A stretch of DNA of 64,000 nt from JADMIH01 sp036399775 (GTDB taxonomy: Bacteria; Chloroflexota; Chloroflexia; QHBQ01; JADMIH01): NCBI GenBank assembly GCA_036399775.1, contig DASWMJ010000099.1, positions 9,677 through 73,676 of the forward strand. Direction: 5' to 3'. Every line of letters starts with the position of its first letter. Positions within the stretch are counted from its first letter, which is position 1. The translations under genes and the position numbers were made by a program. Shown here piece after piece: positions 1 through 8,967 of this stretch. The notes beneath the pieces are model-generated. The model made no database searches, was not told where the DNA came from, and was given only the letters and a program-made list of their open reading frames with translations.

Positions 1-1
1 G

Positions 2-943
2 GGGAGCAGCGTAACCGTTATAGTCAACCCTCGCGCTGTAACGGCTATGATTCAAGTGCCACACAGTAATCATGTATATGAGCTGATGTATGCAGGTAAT
101 GGTGAGAATGAAGTCCATGTTCTGTACGATGTAGATAGAGGCTTAGTTCAGCAATCGCACGGGCAGGGCGGATCGAATCAAGAGCTACCAGAGACACCGA
201 AGAATTATGCAAAGCCGGGAGGTGAGGCTTTAGATTGCCTGGACGAACCCTGCACAAGCATAATCGACGTTCTTGGTGTGTACACGCCAAGAGTATACGG
301 GCAGTTCGGCAGGAACGAGGACGCGATACGCAACGCCTGGTCTATGGCTATAGATTGGTCCAACATCGCACATTACAATAGCGAAATCAATGTGCGGCTT
401 CAGCTAGCGCATATCTATAAGACTCCTGGTTATGTAGAAACAAATATTAACCAGGACCTTAATCGAATAGCCTACCATGATACCTACATGGAAGAGGTCT
501 TTCAGATGCAACAGTTGTATCACGCCGATCTGACCCAATTAGCAGGTTTCGGTTATTGGGCCGGCAAGGCTCAGATAGGTGGGGAATTCAGCATTGTAGA
601 TGCCGGCTCGCTCGCTGACGGTTATCTTCCAACCCATGAATGGGGACACAATGAAGGTTGCGGACATGCCCGTAACGATCCTATTGCAGCGGGCATTCGC
701 CCCTGGGCATGGGGATACTATAGGGATGGGTACTTTACCGATATAATGTCGCAGGGTTGCAACGGCTGTGTGGGCACTCAGAATTTCTCTAATCCCCTTG
801 TAACGTGGTGTTGTGATGCACAAGGCAATCACTTGCCGATGGGTATCGCGTATGATCCGACCATTCCCCCTAGTCAAGACCAGTCAGCCGACTGTGCAGC
901 CACTTTCAAGGAGTACGGCCCAGCTATCGCAGCCCGGCGTTAA
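2..943 (+). CDS. Metzincin-type zinc metalloprotease, 5' end cut by window
   Basis: The reading frame is open from base 2, so the first ATG (47) is probably internal and the N-terminus lies outside the window. The visible part carries a zinc-binding motif HEWGHNEGCGH (around bases 639-671) that fits HExxHxxGxxH of metzincins, followed by DIMSQGC, which fits the Met-turn downstream of the third histidine. Many cysteines near the site (GCGH, GCNGCVG, WCCD) suggest an extracellular disulfide-bonded enzyme. The closest family type is a reprolysin-like or peptidyl-Asp metalloendopeptidase, but the exact MEROPS family is not certain. It converges on the SLH protein gene on the other strand, with a shared hairpin between them. 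Secretion is inferred because the signal peptide is not in view. Confidence 0.8.
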   Translation, partial: GSSVTVIVNPRAVTAMIQVPHSNHVYELMYAGNGENEVHVLYDVDRGLVQQSHGQGGSNQELPETPKNYAKPGGEALDCLDEPCTSIIDVLGVYTPRVYGQFGRNEDAIRNAWSMAIDWSNIAHYNSEINVRLQLAHIYKTPGYVETNINQDLNRIAYHDTYMEEVFQMQQLYHADLTQLAGFGYWAGKAQIGGEFSIVDAGSLADGYLPTHEWGHNEGCGHARNDPIAAGIRPWAWGYYRDGYFTDIMSQGCNGCVGTQNFSNPLVTWCCDAQGNHLPMGIAYDPTIPPSQDQSADCAATFKEYGPAIAARR

Positions 944-963
944 GCAGGTTATTTCCTGGGAAC

Positions 964-1018
964 TTAGCACGCGCACAGAGGGAGGGTCAACGTCGCCCTT
1001 CCTCTGTGCGCGTGCTAA
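964..1018. terminator. Bidirectional hairpin between convergent genes
   Basis: Arms at 964-982 and 1000-1018 are near-perfect inverted repeats of about 18 bp around a 17-nt loop. The hairpin follows the stop of the metalloprotease gene. The right arm lies inside the last codons of the convergent SLH-protein gene, whose stop is at 987-989. A long GC-rich stem between convergent genes is typical of a two-way terminator. No strong T-run follows on either side, so termination is inferred. Confidence 0.6.
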
Positions 1019-3053
1019 CCGCAGGATTGCAATTCGGAAAGAAGGAGTTAGTAACGATCTTGGCGGTTTGCCCACGAGTAGCGTTGTTATACGACCTGAA
1101 GTATGGCCGATTCTGGGGAGGTAAGCATGGCTCGCCGGGGCCACCGCACCGGTAGCCTCCCATAACCCCTATGGCCGCCAGGCGCTGAATCCAATCATAG
1201 AAAAGGCTGCTGGGCGGTACGTCTTCAAATATCTGCTCGTTGGGGGTTGAGGTAAATCCCACAGCATTAGAAACTATCTTCGCTATCTGGCCCCGCGTAG
1301 CATTGTTGCCGGGCCTAAAATATGGGAGGTTTTGGGATGGGATGCAGGGTTCGTTAGCCCCACCGCAGGGATAACCACCTATGATGCCTCTAATTGCCAT
1401 CCTTTCAATGAATAAGTGGAAAGTAGAGCCTACAGGTACATCCTGGAAGGATTGCGTACCGATAGCTTCACTATATCCTGCCGCGTTAGCAACTATCTTC
1501 GACAGTTGGCCGCGTGTGACGTCATTGCCGGGCCTAAAGGTATTATCTGAATAGCCACTTGTTATTCCCATACAGGTCAGGCATCGGACAGAGGGATAAA
1601 AGACGGAACCTTCGGGAACGTCGCTGAAGGTTGTTACGCAGTGTGTAGGGCTTGGTGGCGGAGTAGCAGAGATAGCGGGCACAGGCGTGTTAGTTGGCGT
1701 GCGGGTTGGCGTCTTTTCGGATGTTGCCGTAGATGTAGCTGTATTCAGCACAGTCGGTGTGACTGATGGGGTCGCGGAGGGCGTCGCGGAGGGCGTCGCG
1801 GTTACGCATTGGCCCGTATAGCGCATCGCGAGCGTTCGCCCACCGCCTGTCGCTATATTCTGTTCTCCAACAGCCCACACATCAACCGGTGACACTAATG
1901 CTGACCCATAGAGAAGCGTGTATGAGTAAGGCAGTGTGTGAGCGATGCTCCATTGTGACCCATCCCAGTGCTCGATTACACTCCCCACTGCCCATATGTC
2001 ATTGGACGCGGCGATAGAGAGAGAATAAAGCCCGGTGAGGAAACTATCCTCTTCCGGGTTAGGGCTAGAGACAGCAGTCCAAACCGTACCATCCCAATGC
2101 ATAGCAAGTGTGTCATAATACAAGCTGCTACGGCTATTGCCCACTGCCCATACATCGTCAGGCGAAACGGCGCCAACTCCTAATAGTCCATTCTCCTGCG
2201 TGCCGGGGTTGGGACCTGGCACCTGTGTCCAGGCGCTCCCCTCCCAATGGATTATGAGCGTCTGGTAATTACCGTTGCCGGCATATTGGCCCACCGCCCA
2301 TATATCAGTAGGGGAAACTGCGCTTATGGCGTTCAGAATGCTATATGAGCCGGGATCAGGGCTTGGCACCTGCGTCCACGCACTGCCATTCCAATGTAAT
2401 ACGAGCGTTCGGTATGAGCCGCTACTTATAGCAAACTGGCCCACCGCCCATATATCAGTAGGGGAAACTGCGCTTATGGCATTCAGAATGCTATATACGC
2501 CCGGATTGGGACTTGGCACCTGTTTCCAGGTACTTCCATCCCAATGTAAGATAAGAGTACGGGGGGACGATGCCTCCAGGTAATAACCTACAGCCCATAC
2601 ATCATCGAAAGATACTGCCGACACTCCAAAGAGAGAATTGCTATTTGCAGTAATGTTAGGGCTTGCCACTTGGGTCCAGCTACTTCCATCCCAATGTATG
2701 GTCAGGGTCATAGACGGGCCATGTGGGTCTGATAGCCTATAGTAGCCCACAGCCCATATATCCTGGGCAGAAACAACAGAGACGGCTCGCAATCCATTGA
2801 GATATCCATCTCCTGGTCTTGGGCTGGGTACTGTATCCCATAAAGGCGCACACGCTGGGGTAGCTGTAGCCGGAAGCTTTAAAGAAGACTCGTCTATATT
2901 TTTAGCATGTGTAGCAGAACCCGTGGTATATCCGGCATAGATGCCTAGAATAACGCAAGCGGAGATAAGTGCAGTCAAAAGCATGCCCTGGTACCGGCTC
3001 GCATTCACTTGCCATGTGCCAGTTCGGCTAAGCAATGTGCTTCTACTGACCAT
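987..3053 (-). CDS. Surface protein: seven-blade propeller repeats plus three SLH domains
   Basis: The 688-residue product has an N-terminal membrane segment or uncleaved signal (about residues 25-45, LLTALISACVILGIYAG). Seven repeats of about 48 residues follow (about 68-415), each with a D-hydrophobic-WAVG core and a later HWDGS.W..V.SP.P signature, as expected for seven blades of a beta-propeller. A Pro/Thr/Ser-rich linker (about 416-475) leads to three SLH-like domains (about 476-680), each ending in TRGQ.(S/A)KIV.N. SLH domains bind secondary cell-wall polymers, so the protein is probably displayed on the envelope with the propeller outward. The start is supported by AGGAGA ten bases upstream. 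Its ligand is unknown. The final codons lie within the shared terminator hairpin. Confidence 0.85.
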   Translation of the reverse strand: MVSRSTLLSRTGTWQVNASRYQGMLLTALISACVILGIYAGYTTGSATHAKNIDESSLKLPATATPACAPLWDTVPSPRPGDGYLNGLRAVSVVSAQDIWAVGYYRLSDPHGPSMTLTIHWDGSSWTQVASPNITANSNSLFGVSAVSFDDVWAVGYYLEASSPRTLILHWDGSTWKQVPSPNPGVYSILNAISAVSPTDIWAVGQFAISSGSYRTLVLHWNGSAWTQVPSPDPGSYSILNAISAVSPTDIWAVGQYAGNGNYQTLIIHWEGSAWTQVPGPNPGTQENGLLGVGAVSPDDVWAVGNSRSSLYYDTLAMHWDGTVWTAVSSPNPEEDSFLTGLYSLSIAASNDIWAVGSVIEHWDGSQWSIAHTLPYSYTLLYGSALVSPVDVWAVGEQNIATGGGRTLAMRYTGQCVTATPSATPSATPSVTPTVLNTATSTATSEKTPTRTPTNTPVPAISATPPPSPTHCVTTFSDVPEGSVFYPSVRCLTCMGITSGYSDNTFRPGNDVTRGQLSKIVANAAGYSEAIGTQSFQDVPVGSTFHLFIERMAIRGIIGGYPCGGANEPCIPSQNLPYFRPGNNATRGQIAKIVSNAVGFTSTPNEQIFEDVPPSSLFYDWIQRLAAIGVMGGYRCGGPGEPCLPPQNRPYFRSYNNATRGQTAKIVTNSFFPNCNPAVSTRTEEGRR

Positions 3054-3164
3054 CTCAATATCTCCTATTGCTCTACGTAATTATATGTTAGTAGGAGATT
3101 TCACAACAAGACTGAGTTTGCCTCTCATTCCTTGTGTCATAATGAGTATATTTTGGAAAAAGTC

Positions 3165-3232
3165 TCACCCCTCCGGTATCTTCTTCAACCTGCCCATATG
3201 GGCTTCCAGCAGGCCACCCTATCCGTGCAGCA
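3165..3232 (-). pseudogene. Remnant of a SRPBCC gene 3' end
   Basis: Read on the minus strand, this stretch translates as MLHG, a stop, then GGLLEAHMGRLKKIPEG and a stop. This is clearly related to the last residues of the intact SRPBCC protein at 4722-5141 (GGMLEADMGRLKKILEG). It begins directly at the folC stop codon. The nucleotide match is strongest at the segment reading CTTCTTCAACCTGCCCATAT on the plus strand. It is a broken duplicate of the neighbouring gene's tail, so folC is bracketed by SRPBCC sequence on both sides. Confidence 0.75.
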
Positions 3233-4678
3233 TCACGAGTATTCCAGCTCCCTCAGGAGCCTCTCCTTCGGATACCATACCTCCCTGGCATCCTCAAGCA
3301 TGTAGATCGACCCTGTGATGAATAAGAGGTCTTGCCTGGCGCTCTCCCTAAGCCCCAGCGATATGGCTTCCTGCACGACAGGCTGCGCCTGAACGTCAAG
3401 CTTTGGATTTAGTGTGCGAACAAGTTGGGCAAGATCGGCGGCTGAGAAGGATGGCTTGCCTATTACATGTGGCTCTGTTGTAATAACCACATCCACGCAC
3501 GGCAGTATGTGTTGTAAGGAAGCGTGAGCGTCTTTTGTTTTCAACATCCCCACGATGAGGACCTTCCGGCCCTCCGGGTAGTCTTCCTTCAGCGCCGAGG
3601 CTGCCGCTTGCATCTTTTGGGGGTTGTGGGCACCGTCTATTATCACAAGGGGATTCTCTTGCATTACCTCCATGCGGCCTGCTATCCTGAGACCCCGCAT
3701 GGCCTGCCGTATCATCTCCTCGGTAAGCGACAATGCTCCCTGGTGCTTCTCGCTCAGTAGCTCTACCGCCGTCAAAGCGAGCGCCGCGTTGGTGGCCTGG
3801 TACGCCCCTGCCAGGCTGATATCTAAATCCTCTATCGTGCGCCAGGGCGTGCGGATGGTGGCCGACACGCCTCCCGCATGCTGGCGTACACTTTCAACAT
3901 GGAAGGCCTGGCCCAGCGCGTAGAGAGGGGCATCTTTGGCAGCCGCCTCGCGGGAGATAACCCCTATCGCTTCAGGCTTGGTCTCTGCCGTGACTACGGG
4001 CTTGCCGGGCTTGATGATGCCTGCCTTGTGCCAGGCTATCTCAGGGAGGGTGGTGCCCAGTTGCGGGACGTGGTCGTAATCTACGTTGGTGATGATGGCT
4101 ACGTCGGAGTTGACCACATTTGTCGGGTCGAAGCGGCCACCCATCCCCGTTTCCAGCGATGCCCATTGCACGCCATTTCGCTCGAAGAAGAGGTGGGTGA
4201 GGGCTACCCACGCTTCTCCGAACTTTGGCCGCTCCCCGCCTGCCGCAATGTAGCTCTCGTAGCGAAGCCCGAAACTTTCTACCAGGTCGGTAAAGCCTGA
4301 CGGCGAGACCATCTTGCCATTGGCTACCAGTTTTTCATTGGGGACTTGCACGTAAGGGCTGATGTGGAGGCCACTCTTCACGCCCGTCGACCTCAATAGG
4401 GCTTCAACCATCGTGGCGACCGAGCCTTTGCCCCCGGTACCCGCGACGTGTATGACATGCCTTCCGTTTTGGGGGTTGCCGAGCGCTGCGAGGAAGCGCT
4501 CCATGCGTGCGATTTGCGCCTCCTGGCCGCGCCTCATGTCTTCCGGGGATTGCGCCAGTTCATAACGCTTGCCGAGTGGGTCGGTAATCAACGATTGCAG
4601 CCAGGCATTCGCTGCCTGGTACCGCCGAAAAATATCTTCCCACTCCCGCTCGTTTGCGCCCCATAATGTTTGTGACAT
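3233..4678 (-). CDS. folC: Folylpolyglutamate synthase / dihydrofolate synthase
   Basis: FolC adds glutamate to dihydropteroate and/or to reduced folates in the cytoplasm, using ATP. The 481-residue length fits the family. The ATP-binding P-loop is GTGGKGS at residues 80-86, followed by HISPYVQVPNEK, and the family motif DGAHNPQK lies near residue 345. The N-terminus is slightly extended (about 75 residues before the P-loop). It lies 43 bases downstream of the SRPBCC gene, which itself overlaps the DNA ligase gene, so the three probably form one transcript. Whether it has both activities cannot be decided from sequence alone. Confidence 0.93.
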   Translation of the reverse strand: MSQTLWGANEREWEDIFRRYQAANAWLQSLITDPLGKRYELAQSPEDMRRGQEAQIARMERFLAALGNPQNGRHVIHVAGTGGKGSVATMVEALLRSTGVKSGLHISPYVQVPNEKLVANGKMVSPSGFTDLVESFGLRYESYIAAGGERPKFGEAWVALTHLFFERNGVQWASLETGMGGRFDPTNVVNSDVAIITNVDYDHVPQLGTTLPEIAWHKAGIIKPGKPVVTAETKPEAIGVISREAAAKDAPLYALGQAFHVESVRQHAGGVSATIRTPWRTIEDLDISLAGAYQATNAALALTAVELLSEKHQGALSLTEEMIRQAMRGLRIAGRMEVMQENPLVIIDGAHNPQKMQAAASALKEDYPEGRKVLIVGMLKTKDAHASLQHILPCVDVVITTEPHVIGKPSFSAADLAQLVRTLNPKLDVQAQPVVQEAISLGLRESARQDLLFITGSIYMLEDAREVWYPKERLLRELEYS

Positions 4679-4721
4679 CTTTACCGGCTCTCGTTCAGCG
4701 CCCGGATGGACACGCAGTTAC

Positions 4722-5141
4722 TTACCCTTCCAATATCTTCTTCAACCTGCCCATATCGGCTTCCAGCATGCCGCCCATTAGCATGTTCAGCAGTATGGCG
4801 GGCACGCTCGGCACGTCGAGCAGGATAGATATGCGGGTGCGGGTGTTGGCTTCGTCGGTGGCGAGGCGTAAGGTGAGGGTTGCCTGGGGGTCGCCCTCTA
4901 TGGTGAATTGCACTAACTGGTTGGCGCGTAGCGCCGTGAGACGCAGGTTGATAGTGCTGCTCCTCCCCATGAAGTTGGCTTCGGCCCGCCAGACCTGCCC
5001 CTCGGCGGGAGCGCCCTGCGGCCCTGACACTATCTTGGTGATAGAAGTGATATAGTGGGGCGCGTTGTGCGGGTCTGAGACGTACTTGAAGACGGTCTCA
5101 TTGGGCACTTCGATTATCACCTGCTTGCTGATGTCAGCCAA
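4722..5141 (-). CDS. SRPBCC (START-like) family protein
   Basis: A protein of about 139 residues with the START/polyketide-cyclase pattern: a first strand SKQVIIEVPNETVFKYVSD, a central A.F.GR.....L.LT, and a long C-terminal helix ending GGMLEADMGRLKKILEG. Such proteins form a hydrophobic ligand cavity; the ligand here is unknown. I prefer a TTG start at 5141 because GAGGAG sits seven bases upstream and the start overlaps the ligase stop (ATTGGCTGA), typical of translational coupling. An ATG at 5207 would add 22 basic residues and overlap the ligase by 74 bases. A degenerate copy of its 3' end lies beyond folC. Confidence 0.75.
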   Translation of the reverse strand: MADISKQVIIEVPNETVFKYVSDPHNAPHYITSITKIVSGPQGAPAEGQVWRAEANFMGRSSTINLRLTALRANQLVQFTIEGDPQATLTLRLATDEANTRTRISILLDVPSVPAILLNMLMGGMLEADMGRLKKILEG

Positions 5142-6951
5142 TCTCCTGCTCCTCTTGCTTCTCAGTTTGCTCCTGGGCGGCAGCCTTGCGTTTGCCTCTC
5201 GTGTCACCTCTGCCCTGCATGTTGTACAGCTTGATTATCTCTTCAACGCTGGTGGCGTCTTCGGGCGTGCGGTCGTCGCGCTCCTTGATGATGCGGGGGA
5301 AGCGCAACGCGTAGCCCGGCGTGGTCTCCGTCTTGCCTGCGGGGTGCATCTGCGAGCGGCTCACCTCGTCGGCCTGTATCTCCACCACGTAGCGGGGAAC
5401 CACCCACACGTCGGGCGTGATGACGCTTATCACGCGGGGGTCGGCGTGCTCTATCTTGTGGGGTTCGAGGCGCTTGCAGAGTTCCTGCCAGCCCTGGTCG
5501 GATAGTCCACTGGCTACCCTGGTGACTGTCGGCAGCGTGTCTGTGGCCTTGTCGTACACAGACACGAGAAGCGAGCCTAGACCCCAGGATGCGCGGCGGC
5601 CCTTGCCGTAGTAGTAGCCCACGATGGCGCAGTCTACCGTATCGCTCATCAGCGACTGGTAGGAGCGTTTCATCTTTATCCAGTTGAAGCCGCGCTTGCC
5701 CGCCTCGTATGTGCCGTCCAGACGCTTGGCTACTATGCCCTCCAGTCCTTCCTCAAGGCTGACCTCGTAGAACGATATGATCTCGTCGGGGTCTTCGGTT
5801 GTAATGCACTCGGAGACTTCCAGCCCGCCCAACCCGGTACGCGAGGTAATGGCCTCCATAAGCGCGGCGCGTCTCTCCACGTAGGGTGCGCGGGTGAGGT
5901 CGCGCCCCTCGGCCAGCAGCATATCGAAGGCTAGCAGGCGCAGGGGGAGCGCCGCGCTCATCGCTTCTATGTTGTGTATACGCCGCCTCTGCGAAGTCTC
6001 CTGGAACGGCTTGAAAACGCCCGACTCCGGGTCGAAGGCAAGCGCCTCGCCTTCTATGATGGCCTGGTTCGCGCCTAGCTGCTTGTGGACGGCATCTACT
6101 ATGTCGGGGAACATGCCGCTCAGGTCCTCAAGCCCCCTGGAAAAGATGGCTACTTTGTCGCCATCCTTGTGTATCTGCATCCTGAAGCCGTCGTACTTCG
6201 GCTCGACCGCGCATTTGCCCAGGCGGGCCAGTATCTGCTCTGCCGTGTCGGCCCGCTCGGCCAGGGCCATACGCACGGGGTTGCCCACCCGCACCTGGAT
6301 GTTTTCCAATCCCTCCACGCCCGACGCGTAGAGAGTGCGGGCGACAAGGCCCAGGTCGCTGGAGAGGTTGTAGGCGCGCTCTATGGCGGGGCGCATCGTT
6401 TTATCCCCGGCCTTCGCCACTGAAAGTGCGTCCATGAGGGTGGGGTCGCCCACACCTACGCGCAGGCGGCCCACGACTATGCGGGCGATGTGCTTTGCCT
6501 CAAGGGGGGAGAGTTGCGCGAAGAGCTTCGCCAGCAGGGTGACTTTTGCCTCCTGGCTGCCGGGGCCTACCGCCTTCGTAATGCTTATCAGGTGCGCGTA
6601 GACCTCCGTCAGAGGCAGTCCGTTCTCACCCGCCTGGCTGTCGGCGCTTTTGGCGTATTCCTGCGCGGTCAGCCCTGCGTCTCCCAATTGTTTCGAGCGG
6701 CGGAGCACGTCGTCTGCCGAGACGTTGTAAGCTTGCGCTATCGAGCGGAAGATTAGGCGCTCGTTCATGCCAAACTCTTCCTGGATGAAGTCGGGCAGGA
6801 GGCGGCCTTGCGTCAGGTAGACCAGTTCTTTTATCTCTTCGGGGCCTGCCTGGCCGAGCAGTTCGGACAGCATCGCTATCATCTGGGTGCGGCCCGTGAC
6901 AGGCTCAAGGGCCTCAAGGGTTTCGGCCAGCGTGTTGAAAGGCATGGACAT
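5134..6951 (-). CDS. lig: ATP-dependent DNA ligase
   Basis: A 605-residue ligase of the archaeal/LigB-like ATP-dependent type. Residues 1-200 form the helical DNA-binding domain. The nucleotidyltransferase motif I is EPKYDGFRMQ, with catalytic Lys252 taking AMP. Motifs such as IEGEALAFD and GIVAKRLDGTYEAGKRG follow, then an OB-fold with a C-terminal RFPRI..RDD signature. It seals nicks in DNA, probably in repair, beside the NAD-dependent ligase that most bacteria also have (not seen here). The product ends in a lysine/glutamate-rich tail. Its stop overlaps the start of the SRPBCC gene, and folC follows, forming a likely three-gene operon. Confidence 0.93.
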   Translation of the reverse strand: MSMPFNTLAETLEALEPVTGRTQMIAMLSELLGQAGPEEIKELVYLTQGRLLPDFIQEEFGMNERLIFRSIAQAYNVSADDVLRRSKQLGDAGLTAQEYAKSADSQAGENGLPLTEVYAHLISITKAVGPGSQEAKVTLLAKLFAQLSPLEAKHIARIVVGRLRVGVGDPTLMDALSVAKAGDKTMRPAIERAYNLSSDLGLVARTLYASGVEGLENIQVRVGNPVRMALAERADTAEQILARLGKCAVEPKYDGFRMQIHKDGDKVAIFSRGLEDLSGMFPDIVDAVHKQLGANQAIIEGEALAFDPESGVFKPFQETSQRRRIHNIEAMSAALPLRLLAFDMLLAEGRDLTRAPYVERRAALMEAITSRTGLGGLEVSECITTEDPDEIISFYEVSLEEGLEGIVAKRLDGTYEAGKRGFNWIKMKRSYQSLMSDTVDCAIVGYYYGKGRRASWGLGSLLVSVYDKATDTLPTVTRVASGLSDQGWQELCKRLEPHKIEHADPRVISVITPDVWVVPRYVVEIQADEVSRSQMHPAGKTETTPGYALRFPRIIKERDDRTPEDATSVEEIIKLYNMQGRGDTRGKRKAAAQEQTEKQEEQEIG

Positions 6952-7089
6952 GGTAGGATCATGCTCCTGGGGTGGGGTGTAATGGCCGGTTGCACACCGG
7001 CCACAGAACGATTATAAACTTGCCTACGAGCTATGGCAAGCAGCTTACAGAAGTGGCCCAGGGCTGAAGTATCTGAATGGGAGAGGCGA

Positions 7090-7232
7090 ACGAAACCGCC
7101 AAGACGCCAAGAGCGCCAAGATTACGCCAAGTTATCGTGTTATATATGGGGTAGGTGAACAGTGAGTTTGTGGTAAGGCCCCATAGAATTCTTGGCGTAA
7201 TCTTGGCGCTCTTGGTGTCTTGGCGGTTTCGT
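7090..7232. repeat. Inverted pair of GCCAAGA-type repeats
   Basis: The 328-base gap between the ligase and sigma-54 genes holds two 42-base arms (7090-7131 and 7191-7232), identical in reverse complement at 41 of 42 positions and separated by about 59 bases. Each arm is made of repeated GCCAAGA units (ACCGCCAAGACGCCAAG...). The same family is seen as an inverted pair at 25112-25247, and related CGCAAAGACGC units occur at 13864, 26462 and 34480. No gene is seen in the gap. It could form a very stable hairpin and may act as a terminator for the sigma-54 gene. Confidence 0.85.
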
Positions 7233-7279
7233 TTCGTAATTATGGGAGGAACTGGCAATCAGGATGGATGAGAAGAGAG

Positions 7280-8719
7280 TTATGAGCGTAGGGTGGAGGG
7301 GAGGATGCCTAGCTGGCTGCGGTACTTGGCTACGGTGCGGCGGGCGATGCGGATGCCGCGCTCTCGCAGGCGGGCTACTATCTCGCGGTCGGCCATCGGC
7401 TTGCCTTCTTTCTCCACTATCTCTTTGATTACGTCTTTGATGCTGAGGGAGGCGGTGAAGAAGTCGGCGAAGGGTACGACGCGCCTGTCGGGGAGCATTA
7501 CGTACTTGCCTGCGGTGGCGCGGCTCACGGTCGACTCGTGCAAGCTGGTGGCCTCGGCTATCTGCGCCCTGGTGAGGGGCTTGAGGTGGCGGATGCCGTG
7601 CAGGAGGAAGCCCTCCTGGTGCTCTACGAGCGCCCTGGCTATCTTGGTGAGGGTCTCTCTGCGCTGCCTGATGTTCGACAGGAATAGCTTGGTGCGCGAT
7701 ACGTACTGCTGGATGTGCTTTTTGTCGTTGTCGGACATGCCGTCGGACCTGTTCCGCAGATCGGTCGCCATCTGGCCGTAGAGGGGGTTCAGGCGCATGA
7801 AGAAGCGGCGGGACTCTACCACCTCTACCTCCAACTCGCCGTCCACTTCCTTGATGATAACGTCGGGGGCGACGTACTGCGCCCTGGAGGGCCTGCCCCA
7901 GGTGGCTACGTCGTCCTCCATCCACTCCACCGGGTAGGGGGTGAGGTTGTGCTTTATGTACTCGCGGGCGTCCTCTACCTCTTCGACGGTTGTGTCTAGC
8001 TTCTGGGCTATCTGGCTGTATTTGTGCTCGCCAAGCTCGACGAAGTATTCTTCCAGGATGCGGCGAACGTGGGGCGGCTCTTCGCCCGTCTCCTGCTTCA
8101 TGTGGTCCAGTTGTAGAATGAGGCACTCGCGAGGGTCGCGCGCACCTATACCGGGGGGGCCGATGCGCTGCATGACCTGTAGTACACGCTCTACCTGCTC
8201 CAAAGTGACACCCATCTCCGAGGCGATGGCGGCAGGCTCGCACGTCAGGAAGCCCCGGTCATCCAGGCTGCCGAGGATGTAGTCGGCGATCTCGAAGTCG
8301 GAGCTGTTGAGGGTGGAGCGGAGGTCGAGCATCATGCGCTCGCGCAGGGTGGCTTCGGCGGCGACCAATGATACGGGGTCGAAGTCGTCATCGTCGGCGG
8401 ATAGAGAGGAGTAGCCGCCGTCCGACCTGTCTTCCTGGTAGCCTAGCTGCGAGAAGCCGAATTCGTCGCCGGTGGACGAGTTGTTGTTTGTAGAATTGCC
8501 GCCGCGCAGGCATTGGAGGCAGACGCCATTACGCAATACCTCGCCGCATAGAGAGCAGGTCTGGTGCTCGGTTATCTCAAGGGCGGGGTTCTCTTCGGCC
8601 TCCTGTTTGATGAGGTTTTGGAGTTCTTGCGAGGAGAGGGCCAGTACGTGATTGACGGCGATAAGCGTGGGCGACACGCGCATTGACTGTTCGTAGTTAA
8701 GGTCGAGGGAAATATCCAT
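7280..8719 (-). CDS. rpoN: RNA polymerase sigma-54 factor with zinc-ribbon insert
   Basis: The 479-residue protein has the sigma-54 layout. Region I is at residues 1-50 (NYEQSMRVSPTLIAVNHVLALSSQELQNLI split by the usual Leu/Gln pattern, ending EENPALEI). The core-binding region is in the middle, a helix-turn-helix lies near 390-410, and the RpoN box ARRTVAKYR is at 459-467. Sigma-54 directs polymerase to -24/-12 promoters and needs AAA+ activators, none of which are in this window. Unusual here is a four-cysteine motif, CSLCGE...GVCLQC (Cys55, 58, 67, 70), directly after region I where the acidic region II normally lies. It resembles a small zinc ribbon. Confidence 0.93.
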   Translation of the reverse strand: MDISLDLNYEQSMRVSPTLIAVNHVLALSSQELQNLIKQEAEENPALEITEHQTCSLCGEVLRNGVCLQCLRGGNSTNNNSSTGDEFGFSQLGYQEDRSDGGYSSLSADDDDFDPVSLVAAEATLRERMMLDLRSTLNSSDFEIADYILGSLDDRGFLTCEPAAIASEMGVTLEQVERVLQVMQRIGPPGIGARDPRECLILQLDHMKQETGEEPPHVRRILEEYFVELGEHKYSQIAQKLDTTVEEVEDAREYIKHNLTPYPVEWMEDDVATWGRPSRAQYVAPDVIIKEVDGELEVEVVESRRFFMRLNPLYGQMATDLRNRSDGMSDNDKKHIQQYVSRTKLFLSNIRQRRETLTKIARALVEHQEGFLLHGIRHLKPLTRAQIAEATSLHESTVSRATAGKYVMLPDRRVVPFADFFTASLSIKDVIKEIVEKEGKPMADREIVARLRERGIRIARRTVAKYRSQLGILPSTLRS

Positions 8720-8841
8720 GATGAGCCTACCTGTAACGTAAGACTAATATGAGCAAGGACAGGGGGAGAGGCACAACCATCGCAGGGTTGAGCCACCGCC
8801 GATAGGGCAAGAAGTGTGCCATGTGTGAGAAGCTGGAAGTT

Positions 8842-8880
8842 AGAAATCAGAAATCAGAAATCAGAAATCAGAAATCAGAA
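8842..8880 (+). repeat. Heptamer tandem repeat (AGAAATC)
   Basis: About 5.6 copies of AGAAATC in tandem, preceded by related heptamers (GAAGCTG, GAAGTTA). It lies upstream of the membrane protein gene starting at 8968. This is one member of the period-seven repeat family seen throughout the window. Confidence 0.9.
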
Positions 8881-8967
8881 GTCGGGACTATCCAGGGAAG
8901 GTGGTATACTCAGCTTGTGACACTGATACTCAGCAGATATGAGCTAAGTGAAGAAAATGGTAGGCAT

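Noticed and set aside
7140..8243. Arg/Pro-rich antisense or out-of-frame ORFs (for example 7140-8243, 14550-15455, 25078-26106, 43372-44214)
   Set aside because: They mirror the codon structure of real G+C-rich genes on the same DNA, have unlikely composition and no ribosome-binding site or recognisable domains.
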